Assembly: GCA_018648945.1 (NCBI GenBank) | Contig: JABGQJ010000159.1 | Coordinates: 1 to 12,735, forward strand | DNA from: Victivallales bacterium | GTDB taxonomy: Bacteria; Verrucomicrobiota; Lentisphaeria; Oligosphaerales; Lenti-02 | Direction: 5' to 3' | Length of the DNA stretch: 12,735 nt | In this document: positions 1-6,778 of the stretch, one piece after another | How the letters are laid out: every line of letters begins with the position of its first letter | Position numbering within the stretch: position 1 is the stretch's first letter | Notes under the pieces: model-generated | Databases searched by the model: none | Told to the model about the DNA's origin: nothing | The model's input: only the letters and a program-made list of their open reading frames with translations | Translations under genes and position numbers: made by a program

Positions 1-2719
1 CCATCACTTCGTGGACTGCCTGGCGCTCGCCAGTGGCAGACTCCAGCCAGAGCTTGGTTGCTGGTTGCTTCGCAGCGCGGGGAAGCCGAAGCCGAACGGA
101 ACCAACGGCGGAATACTGCCAGCAGGCCCCATCCCAACGGAGCGACGCACTCACCGGCTGGTCATTGGCGGATGCCAGAGCCGTCGAGCCGTGGGCCACG
201 ACATGCCCCTTGCCCAAATACAGTTCAAGGACGGTATTCTTGCGCAACGAGACGACGCCGAACGTGCCCATGAACTGCCCGCCGGGGAACGCGTGGGAAT
301 GGACCCCCTGATCATCGTGGACGGCGATCACGCGGCCCGTTTCCCGCCCGCCCGCAGTCGGCACCGAGAACTTGGCCACGACTCCCGTGGCCGAACCACG
401 GATCCCGGGGAGTTCCGTCACCGACCGCATGGTCGCCCCATCCTCTGCCTCGAAGGGCTCGAACACGGCCACGAACGGCTCGTCCCACGCCTCCCGCCGC
501 TGCCGAACCAGCACCGTCGGCAGGGGCAGTCCGGCAACCGCCTTGGGCAGGCCGCCGCGAGTGGCCCGGATCACCTTCGGGGCGGAGAGAGCAAAGACCC
601 GGCGCTCGGCGGCGCCGAGCATCCAGACCGAGTTCACAATCGTCCGCTCACCCAAACGCGCCGTGAAAAGAGCCCGGAAGGTGGTATCTGCCGACCCCGA
701 CCGTTCCTCCTTGAAGTAGTCGTAGCCCTGCTGGTCGCCGTGCTTGCTCCCGAGGTCGCTGCTCTCGGACAGAGCCAGTGGCTGCCCCGCAGAGCCAATC
801 AACTCCACGCTCTGGCCGATGTTGTGGTAGATGTAGTCGTGCGACTGGTGCTCCGGGGAGTCGGCTCTGGACCGGAAGATGTCCAGATAGAACCCAGTGG
901 ACGCCGAAGTCCGCACCAGGGCCACGCAGCGCCGTTGCGATGCGGCGGGCTTCCCGCCGACCATCTGGAGATCGGCGAACCCGATGTTGGGAGAGACCCC
1001 TGATTCGCCGGGAGCCGGCTCCACCGCCACGATCTCCGCCACAGAGTCCCCACGGCTCTTGCCGTCCACGATCACGGTGTTGTGCGCGGGCCGTTGCTTG
1101 TAGTAGCGCCCGTGGTCGGGCTGCCAGTAGCTGGACCCAGGCCCAGGGTCGGGGCCGAGAATCTCGCCTGCCCCAAACAGCTCAAGCGCCAGACCATTTG
1201 CGTGCGTGTGCCCACCGCGAGTGCCGTACAGCGCCGCCATGAGCGAGTGTTTGGGCTCCGCAGTCAGGTTCCGCAGAATCAGGGCGTTCAGGGGATCGCC
1301 ATGGAACACACGCTCGAACGCGAACCCGGATTCGGCAGTCTCCACCAGCTCGGGCACATAGAGACACAGCTCGATCAAGCCAGCCCTTGCCCCCCGGACA
1401 TAGCGTCCAGCCGCCACTTCGCCACCGAGAGCCCCGGTAAGGAGTCTCTCTCGTTCCGCCTGGCCATTGCGCCGGGCGTGCGCGATCAGGAACTCCAGTG
1501 GCGAGGTCCGGGCGTGACTATGCGTCGTGTCCCCCAGGCCAATGCTCCGACCGTTGGGATAGAGCCACTGAAACTGGACTACGGAAGCCTTCACCATGAG
1601 GGGGTCGTCGAGGACCGACTCCTCCTCCTGCTGACGAGCAATCAGGCTGGCGATCCGGGTGATGCTCACGGTTGCCCCGGTGCCGTAGCCAAAGGCCTCG
1701 GGCCAGATGCCGGTCGCCTGGTCGTAGCCGGTGCGCATCACCTGTCTCAGACCAAGCTGATGCGGCAGATCCGCGTTGAGCAGGATGTCGATGTAGTGCT
1801 GCCGGCCCTTGCCATCCGCGTAGGCACCGTCCTCCTCCAGCACCAAGGCGGCATGGGCGATGATGTCAGCCTGGTGCAGATTCCAGTTGCCCTCGCGGCC
1901 ACCCCCGGCGACGACCCGGTCGGCCATCCGTTTGAGCTGCTCTTGAACAAGCGATACATCCCTGCCCTCGGCCACCAGGTAGCCGTGCAGGAAGTCGTAG
2001 GTCAACGCAATGTGCTTCACGATGTTGTCGTGGATGACCTCGAAGGTCTGCGAACCATAGATGTGTCTCGGCCCGCCCTCTTCGCCGACTCGCTTCCCAT
2101 TGGGACCATGCGGCATCCTCTTCAGTGAGAAGCCGTACACATATGGCCAGAAGATGTCGGCGGCGAATCTGGCGTAGGCGGCATCCCCGGTCAGCCAGTA
2201 GATGAAGGCGGCGTCCTGCGCCAAAGCCAGGAAGCTGCGGCTGCGTCCCTCGATGGCATGGCCAGTCTTCGAAGGATGGACCCAGGCATACGTGCCCTTG
2301 CGGTCGCGCGCCCAGATCAACCCATTCTTGTCATTGTAGGGCTTGAGATCGTCGATGCCCGGCAGCCCGTATTGGCCAGCCCAGTCGCGCTGGCCGGCGT
2401 ACCGTGGCGTGGGAACCGGCGCGCGACCTTCGCCGCGAACCCACTTGTCCTTCTCAACAATCGGGGTGATGGCATGCGTATCCCAGTTCATCAGCATGCG
2501 GGACGTAATCCACTCCGGGTCGGTCTTGTGGCGCTCCACGTAGGGATCGACTCGCTTGCGCAGCTTCTCGTAGGCGGTTCGGGCCCACGCGACATCCCGC
2601 AACTTAGCCAACATCGCCGGGCGCTCCGCATCGGCAACCAACACCACCGGATGGGCTGCCCGAACAGGTAGAACAAGTCCCATCAGTATCCCCGCTACGC
2701 TACGTTGGACTGCGGTCAT
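1..2719 (-). CDS. Heparinase II/III-like polysaccharide lyase, exported, 3' end cut by window edge
   Basis: A continuous reading frame without stops runs from an ATG at 2719 to the left edge, giving 906 codons with no stop yet. Residues 1-21 look like a signal peptide (basic start, hydrophobic core ILMGLVLPV, likely cut after VRA), so the product should be exported. An alpha-helical toroid region follows to about residue 450, with GNWNLHQ at 277-283 and PEAFGYGTG at 340-348. The family signature lies at about 500-552: G-T-R-G-G-H-T-H-A-N (H504, H506), then GEILGPDPG and AHNTVIVDGKSR (H546, N547). The rest, from about 560, is probably the beta-sandwich part of heparinase II/III (PL12/15/17/21-like) enzymes. 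These cleave uronic-acid-containing polysaccharides by beta-elimination; the substrate here cannot be read from sequence. No strong Shine-Dalgarno is seen at 2719; the signal peptide supports this start. The gene is divergent from the sulfatase, which fits a sulfated glycan. The plus-strand ORFs opposite it are shadows. Alternative: alginate-lyase-like enzyme of the same fold. Confidence 0.87.
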   Translation of the reverse strand, partial: MTAVQRSVAGILMGLVLPVRAAHPVVLVADAERPAMLAKLRDVAWARTAYEKLRKRVDPYVERHKTDPEWITSRMLMNWDTHAITPIVEKDKWVRGEGRAPVPTPRYAGQRDWAGQYGLPGIDDLKPYNDKNGLIWARDRKGTYAWVHPSKTGHAIEGRSRSFLALAQDAAFIYWLTGDAAYARFAADIFWPYVYGFSLKRMPHGPNGKRVGEEGGPRHIYGSQTFEVIHDNIVKHIALTYDFLHGYLVAEGRDVSLVQEQLKRMADRVVAGGGREGNWNLHQADIIAHAALVLEEDGAYADGKGRQHYIDILLNADLPHQLGLRQVMRTGYDQATGIWPEAFGYGTGATVSITRIASLIARQQEEESVLDDPLMVKASVVQFQWLYPNGRSIGLGDTTHSHARTSPLEFLIAHARRNGQAERERLLTGALGGEVAAGRYVRGARAGLIELCLYVPELVETAESGFAFERVFHGDPLNALILRNLTAEPKHSLMAALYGTRGGHTHANGLALELFGAGEILGPDPGPGSSYWQPDHGRYYKQRPAHNTVIVDGKSRGDSVAEIVAVEPAPGESGVSPNIGFADLQMVGGKPAASQRRCVALVRTSASTGFYLDIFRSRADSPEHQSHDYIYHNIGQSVELIGSAGQPLALSESSDLGSKHGDQQGYDYFKEERSGSADTTFRALFTARLGERTIVNSVWMLGAAERRVFALSAPKVIRATRGGLPKAVAGLPLPTVLVRQRREAWDEPFVAVFEPFEAEDGATMRSVTELPGIRGSATGVVAKFSVPTAGGRETGRVIAVHDDQGVHSHAFPGGQFMGTFGVVSLRKNTVLELYLGKGHVVAHGSTALASANDQPVSASLRWDGACWQYSAVGSVRLRLPRAAKQPATKLWLESATGERQAVHEVM

Positions 2720-2866
2720 ATCACTGGCCTTGGCTGGCACCCCTCGACCGCCCCACTGCGTTTCGGCAACATAGTCACAACCTAGGCCTAGGCCAATGGC
2801 ACTTGCCGGGCCAACGGCAGGGGATATGGTCTGCGTTCGGCGCACATCACCCAATGGGGACCTGGC
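2720..2866. promoter_or_regulatory. Divergent intergenic region, lyase/sulfatase, with palindrome and direct repeat
   Basis: This gap must hold the promoters of both the minus-strand lyase and the plus-strand sulfatase. A perfect 12-bp palindrome, CCTAGGCCTAGG, lies at 2781-2792 and is also a direct repeat of CCTAGG. GGCCAATGGCA at 2791-2801 recurs as GGCCAACGGCA at 2809-2819 (10 of 11 bases, 18-bp spacing). Such symmetry between divergent genes is typical of an operator, but no regulator family is recognised. GGGGA at 2856-2860 is the likely ribosome binding site of the sulfatase. No convincing -10/-35 pair was identified. Confidence 0.45.
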
Positions 2867-4336
2867 ATGCCCGCACCGCAACCCAATATCCTGCTTCTTA
2901 TGACAGACCAACAGCGCTACGATTCGCTGGGGTGTACAGGCTGTCCGGCCGCGAACACGCCGAATCTGGACCGCTTGGCGGCGCAAGGGATCCTGTTCGA
3001 GAACGACTACGTCAACAACCCCATCTGCACCCCGTCGCGGGCCAGCATGATGACCGGCAAGTCGCTGCCTGGACATGGGGTCTACCGACTCTATGACGAT
3101 CTGCCGGATGAAGAGGTCCTGTTCCCCGAGCGGCTCCGCTCCCTGGGCTACGAGACCGCGCTCTTTGGCAAGCTGCACGTCTCCAGCAAGGACTACGAAG
3201 CCAGCCGTCGCCACCCCAACGACGGTTTCGATATCTACGAATGGTGCATGGAAGGCGGCCTGGCCATGGATGCGCCCATGCAGGCGTACGCGACCTGGCT
3301 GGCGGAGAACCACCCGGCGTTCCATGACCGATTGCGGCAGGAGTTCAGGAACGTCCTCCACCACCCCGCCGAATGCCACCTGACCCATTGGACCGTCGAG
3401 CGCGCCATCGACTTTCTTGAGAATCGCCGCCATGAAAAGCCGTTCTTCTGCATGGTCAGCATCTTTGACCCACACAACCCCTACAAGGACTACCCTCTGG
3501 AGGCAGGCGAACGGATCGATGAAGCCCGCATCCGGGAGCCGCTCATCCATGAGGACGAGTTCGTCGGGAAGCCTGCCGACCTCCTGCGCGAACACCACAG
3601 TTCCTACCTGGGCGACTTCGCCAACTACTCCCGCGAGGATCTCCGGCGAATGCGCTTTGGCTACCATGCCTCCATCGCCTTCGCAGACCAGGAATTCGGA
3701 CGTCTGCTCGAGACCCTGGACAGTCTGGAACTGACCGAGAACACCCTCGTCATCTTCACCAGCGACCATGGCGACATGCTCGGCGACCACCAATTGCTGG
3801 TCAAGGGGGCGTTCTTCTACGACCCCAACGTGCGCGTGCCTCTCCTGCTCCGTTGGCCCGCCCAACTCCACGCCGGACTCCGCACCCCTGCCCTCGTACA
3901 GAACCATGACCTCGCCGCCACCATCCTGGCCGCCGCCGGAGCCGATGCCGCCGACCTGGCCGCCTGGATGCCCGAGGCACGCGACCTTCTGCCCATCGGG
4001 CGCGGTGAAACCAACGCCGTCCATCGCGAGGCAGTCTGCTGCTACCGCAACAGCGGGATCTCCGGCGAGCCCAACCGGACGCCCTACTTCGATCCCCCAA
4101 TCCACGCCACCATGCTCCGTGACGAACGCCACAAACTGAACGTCTGGCACGACAATGGCACCGGGCGCGGCCTCGAAGGCGAGCTCTACGACATGACCAC
4201 CGACCCCTTGGAGGAACACAACCTGTGGAGCGATCCCGCCGCCGCTCCCACCCGCCTGCGGCTCACAGAGCAGCTGCTGGAATGGCTGGCCGCCCACGAA
4301 CGCCGCCACGGCGCGGGTTCTGCCGCTGCCATCTAA
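2867..4336 (+). CDS. Type I sulfatase (arylsulfatase family, S1)
   Basis: A 489-residue sulfatase that hydrolyses sulfate esters, of normal length for the family. The signature C54-T-P-S-R58 matches C-x-P-S-R, in which the cysteine is matured to formylglycine. Other active-site elements are visible: LLMTDQQR at 10-17 (calcium-binding start of the fold), GKLHV at 101-105 (K102, H104), DPHNPY at 201-206 (H203), TSDHGDMLGDH at 298-308 (D300, H301) and VKG at 312-314 (K313). The C-terminal LYDMTTDPLEEHNL is the usual end of the S1 fold. There is no obvious signal peptide or lipobox, so it may act in the cytoplasm on imported fragments, or leave by another route. The start has GGGGA six bases upstream. 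Divergent pairing with a heparinase-like lyase suggests a sulfated uronate-rich polysaccharide. Exact substrate is unknown; choline-sulfatase-like or iduronate-sulfatase-like roles are not excluded. No maturase gene is in the window. Confidence 0.95.
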   Translation: MPAPQPNILLLMTDQQRYDSLGCTGCPAANTPNLDRLAAQGILFENDYVNNPICTPSRASMMTGKSLPGHGVYRLYDDLPDEEVLFPERLRSLGYETALFGKLHVSSKDYEASRRHPNDGFDIYEWCMEGGLAMDAPMQAYATWLAENHPAFHDRLRQEFRNVLHHPAECHLTHWTVERAIDFLENRRHEKPFFCMVSIFDPHNPYKDYPLEAGERIDEARIREPLIHEDEFVGKPADLLREHHSSYLGDFANYSREDLRRMRFGYHASIAFADQEFGRLLETLDSLELTENTLVIFTSDHGDMLGDHQLLVKGAFFYDPNVRVPLLLRWPAQLHAGLRTPALVQNHDLAATILAAAGADAADLAAWMPEARDLLPIGRGETNAVHREAVCCYRNSGISGEPNRTPYFDPPIHATMLRDERHKLNVWHDNGTGRGLEGELYDMTTDPLEEHNLWSDPAAAPTRLRLTEQLLEWLAAHERRHGAGSAAAI

Positions 4337-4355
4337 CCCCGCCCCCTCCCAAACA

Positions 4356-4384
4356 AGATGGCGGCTTGCATGGCCCCACCATCT
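4356..4384 (+). terminator. Weak hairpin after sulfatase gene
   Basis: AGATGGCGG at 4356-4364 can pair with CCACCATCT at 4376-4384, a 9-bp stem with one C-A mismatch and an 11-base loop. It begins 19 bases after the sulfatase stop. No T-run follows, and the stem overlaps the proposed -35 of the next gene, so a terminator role is uncertain. Confidence 0.3.
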
Positions 4385-4395
4385 AGTGTTATATT
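4366..4395 (+). promoter_or_regulatory. Sigma70-type promoter of znuA-like gene
   Basis: TTGCAT at 4366-4371 and TATATT at 4390-4395 are separated by 18 bases and resemble -35 and -10 boxes. Transcription would start near 4402, leaving a leader of about 39 bases. The -10 box lies inside the Zur-like palindrome. GGAGA at 4429-4433, seven bases before the ATG, is the ribosome binding site. Confidence 0.5.
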
Positions 4396-4403
4396 GTAAC
4401 ACT
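4385..4403. promoter_or_regulatory. Zur-type operator upstream of znuA-like gene
   Basis: AGTGTTATATTGTAACACT is a 19-bp inverted repeat around a central T, with 8 of 9 arm pairs matching. Its core TGTTATATTGTAACA (4387-4401) fits the proteobacterial-type Zur consensus TGTTATANTATAACA at every fixed base but one. It overlaps the -10 box of a gene for a zinc-binding protein, which is where a zinc-sensing repressor would act. A related Fur-family repressor (Mur or Fur) is a less likely reader. No zur gene is in the window. Confidence 0.72.
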
Positions 4404-4440
4404 TCATGCCCTCACGGCAGTCATCGCTGGAGATTCAGTC

Positions 4441-5319
4441 ATGCGCGCAGCTCTGCTTTCCATGGTCGTCCTGGCTCTACTCACGTCCTGCAAGAAGGCG
4501 GCAGACAGGGAAGAGGGCACCCCGGGCACCATCCAGGTCTGCGTGAGCATCCCTCCCCTGCTTGGTGTCTTCCGGGCTATTGGCGGCGACGCGGTTCATG
4601 TCACCTCGCTCATGTCCGACCAAGACGACCCCCATACCTTCTCTCCCACTCCGCAAACCGTTGCCAAGCTGCGCGACACCCATCTCTTTGTCACCATCGG
4701 TGTGGACTACGAGAAAGTGCTGGCCAGCAAGGTGTCACGGATGTTCCCTGAGCTTGTTCTGGTGGATGCCTCCAGAACCCTCCATCGGCTCGGACACGAC
4801 GAACACGACGGACACGACACCCATGGCTGCAAGCATGCGTCCGACCCTCACGTCTGGCTCTCCATCCCCAATCTGGTCACCATCGCCGGCAATGCGCGCG
4901 TGGCCCTCAGCAAGGCTGCCCCGAAGCATGCCGAGGCATTCGCCAAGAACCACAGTGAATACGTGACCATGCTCAGGGCCCGCCACACTGAGTTTGCCGA
5001 CAAGCTGAAGCCCCTGAAGCACCGTTCCTTCTGCGTCTACCACCCCGTGTTCGGCTACTTTGCCCGGGACTACGACCTGCACCAGGCCACGGTCGAGATC
5101 GACGGCAAGGCACCATCTCCCCGCCAGTTGCGCGACCTGTACGAGAAGGCCACCAAGGAGGGTTCCCGCGTCGTCTTCGTCCAACCGCAGTTCAACGAGC
5201 GACCGGCAGAGACCATTGCCGAACGCATTGGTGGACGGGTGGTGCGGGTCAACCCCCTGGCCGAAGACCCAGTCTCCGTCCTCGGCAAAGGCGTGTCAGC
5301 CCTGGCAGAGGGCCGCTAG
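4441..5319 (+). CDS. znuA: Zinc ABC transporter substrate-binding lipoprotein, ZnuA-like
   Basis: A 292-residue cluster A-I (TroA/ZnuA) substrate-binding protein, about the family's normal size. The N-terminus MRAALLSMVVLALLTSC ends in a lipobox (LTSC, lipidated C17), so it is membrane-anchored outside the cytoplasm. Metal-ligand histidines sit in the expected contexts: DPHTF (H65), DPHVW (H137) and YHPVFGYFA (H201). A His/Asp-rich loop at 118-132 (HDEHDGHDTHGCKH) is characteristic of zinc rather than manganese members. The C-terminal segment reads VNPLAEDP (270-277), with Asn where many relatives have Asp. GGAGA precedes the ATG by seven bases. The Zur-like operator upstream supports zinc and induction under zinc starvation. 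No permease (ZnuB) or ATPase (ZnuC) gene follows: the next gene lies on the opposite strand, so it must use partners encoded elsewhere. Zinc specificity is inferred from loop and operator. Confidence 0.9.
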   Translation: MRAALLSMVVLALLTSCKKAADREEGTPGTIQVCVSIPPLLGVFRAIGGDAVHVTSLMSDQDDPHTFSPTPQTVAKLRDTHLFVTIGVDYEKVLASKVSRMFPELVLVDASRTLHRLGHDEHDGHDTHGCKHASDPHVWLSIPNLVTIAGNARVALSKAAPKHAEAFAKNHSEYVTMLRARHTEFADKLKPLKHRSFCVYHPVFGYFARDYDLHQATVEIDGKAPSPRQLRDLYEKATKEGSRVVFVQPQFNERPAETIAERIGGRVVRVNPLAEDPVSVLGKGVSALAEGR

Positions 5320-5507
5320 CGCTGACCCGGCTCATCCGTCTTGGGCTCCTCCATGTCCAGAACTCGGGCGATGGCGCGGAGATCCTGCATCAGGATGATG
5401 CTGTCCTCGTCGGCGACGGTCTCCCGGTACACCTTGGCGATGCCGATGGACTCATGGAGGGCTTCGTGAAGCACCTTCACTTGCTGGTTGCTGAGCTCGA
5501 TCATCAT
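5316..5507 (-). CDS. Small hypothetical protein, 63 residues
   Basis: Not recognised. The reading frame opens further upstream (ATG at 5537), but the start at 5507 is preferred because AAGGAG lies nine bases before it, an excellent ribosome binding site; a second ATG follows directly. The product starts MMIELSNQQVKVLHEALHES and is soluble, acidic at its C-terminus (DMEEPKTDEP) and mostly helical by composition, with no cysteines or membrane segment. Its stop codon overlaps that of the znuA-like gene: the shared CTAG at 5316-5319 supplies both stops. It is divergent from the racemase-like gene, with 143 bp between them. A strong RBS and protein-like composition argue that it is real; function is unknown. 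Confidence 0.6.
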   Translation of the reverse strand: MMIELSNQQVKVLHEALHESIGIAKVYRETVADEDSIILMQDLRAIARVLDMEEPKTDEPGQR

Positions 5508-5650
5508 TTGTCTTGACTCCTTGGGCACAATGTCCATCCTGCTGGCGTAGACCCGATCACCCTCGCCAGAGTTCCGTGCTTGCAGATGGCTGGCCCGTGG
5601 CTACGTTGATCCTGCCTCACCACCACCTGAACTGGGGACACCGGAGACTG

Positions 5651-6778
5651 ATGGACTTTCCGCCGCTCAAGCTAGACTCACTCTCGGCCTACACGGTCCG
5701 CATTCCCTTGGCCAAGCCGTTCCGCATCAGTGTTGGCGAGATCACGGTCAAGGAGTTCGTGCTCTTCGAGGGACGCTGCGGCGATGCGTCCGGTTGGGGT
5801 GAAGCCGCCGTGGACGGCATTCCTTTCTACACCTCGGAGACCGCAGGCACTGCCCTGCTTATGGCCCAGAGCGTCCTCGGCCCCCTGCTTCTCAGTCGGT
5901 CGTGGCGCACCCCGGCCGAGTTCGCCGACGCGGCCCAGGCCTATCGGGGCCATCACTTCACGAAGGCTGCCCTGGAACAGGTTCTCTGGGATCTCGCTGG
6001 CAGGTGTTGCGGACAGCCCGTCGCTAGACTTCTCGGTGGCAATGCCGCACCCCGGGAGTGGGTGGAAACCGGTCCCAGCCTGGGCATCCATGGCACGCCG
6101 GAAGCGCTGGTCGAGGAGGTCCGTCGGGAGCTGGGCAAGGGCTTCCGCCGCATCAAGCTCAAGGTAGCCCCTGGCCACGACGAAGCGTATCTGGCAGCCG
6201 TTCGCAGCACCTTCCCCGACGCGGTCCTGATGGTGGATGCCAATGCCGCCTACGGGTTCGAGGACCTCGACCGTCTCGCTGGCTGGGATCGCTTCGGTCT
6301 ACAGATGATCGAGCAGCCCTTCCCAGTGGACGATCTGCACTGCCACGCCCAGCTCGCCTCCCGCCTGGAAACACCGATCTGCACCGACGAGAGCATCGAG
6401 AGCGTCCATGCCACCCGTTGCGCCATCGCCATGGGGGCGGCGGATATCGTCAACATCAAGGTGGGAAGGGTCGGCGGGCTCACGCGAACCCGCGAGATCC
6501 ACGACCTCTGCCAAGCCGCCAACGTTCCCGTGTGGATTGGCTCCCGGATTGGGACCACTGTCGCCAACGCTGCACGCGTCGTGGCCGCGTCCCTGCCGAA
6601 TGCCACCTACCCCACCGATGCCGCCTTCAGCAGTCGCTATCTGGCCAACGACATCGTGACCGAGCCCATGGAGACCAGAGACACGCGCTTCATTCGCGTT
6701 CCCACCGCACCGGGCTTTGGCTTCACCGTGGACCGAGACGAACTGGCACGGTTCACCATCCAGAAGGACGAACTGTGA
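5651..6778 (+). CDS. Enolase-superfamily N-acylamino-acid racemase / o-succinylbenzoate synthase-like enzyme
   Basis: A 375-residue TIM-barrel enzyme. The frame is open 46 codons further upstream, but that extension does not look family-like; the ATG at 5651 gives the usual N-terminus with GGAG at 5643-5646. The capping domain (AKPFRISVGE..., FYTSETAGTALLMAQ...) resembles class II MenC/N-succinylamino-acid racemase (NSAR) proteins. Catalytic residues are complete: K169-L-K171, D196 (MVDANAAY), E221 (MIEQPF), D246/E247 (CTDES) and K270 (NIKVGRVGGL). The C-terminal SSRYLANDIV also matches NSAR relatives, but the substrate loop at 295-307 (VWIGSRIGTTVAN) differs from the usual GGM-E-T-G-x-G type. 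Enzymes of this group abstract the alpha proton of N-acyl amino acids (racemisation) or make o-succinylbenzoate for menaquinone. Overlap with an M20 deacylase-type gene and nearby peptidases favours the amino-acid role. No men genes are present. Dipeptide epimerase is another option, though its D-x-D specificity motif is not seen. Confidence 0.85.
   Translation: MDFPPLKLDSLSAYTVRIPLAKPFRISVGEITVKEFVLFEGRCGDASGWGEAAVDGIPFYTSETAGTALLMAQSVLGPLLLSRSWRTPAEFADAAQAYRGHHFTKAALEQVLWDLAGRCCGQPVARLLGGNAAPREWVETGPSLGIHGTPEALVEEVRRELGKGFRRIKLKVAPGHDEAYLAAVRSTFPDAVLMVDANAAYGFEDLDRLAGWDRFGLQMIEQPFPVDDLHCHAQLASRLETPICTDESIESVHATRCAIAMGAADIVNIKVGRVGGLTRTREIHDLCQAANVPVWIGSRIGTTVANAARVVAASLPNATYPTDAAFSSRYLANDIVTEPMETRDTRFIRVPTAPGFGFTVDRDELARFTIQKDEL

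Noticed and set aside
11..2671. Long plus-strand ORFs at 11-1003, 1082-2128 and 2258-2671
   Set aside because: They are complements of the heparinase-like gene. Their products are rich in Arg, Pro, His and Gly with no family motif, while the minus strand has one uninterrupted 906-codon frame with family signatures.
4356..4384. Riboswitch or attenuator upstream of znuA
   Set aside because: The predicted start of transcription is downstream of this hairpin, leaving only about 39 bases of leader, too short for a metal riboswitch.
5513..5650. 46-codon N-terminal extension of the racemase-like protein
   Set aside because: The extension has no family similarity (Trp/Cys/His-rich), and the ATG at 5651 has a GGAG site and gives the expected family length.
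6058..6774. Upstream extension of the M20 reading frame into the racemase-like gene
   Set aside because: Those codons give Arg/Pro/His-rich shadow sequence; the GTG at 6775 with AAGGA six bases upstream gives a normal M20 N-terminus.
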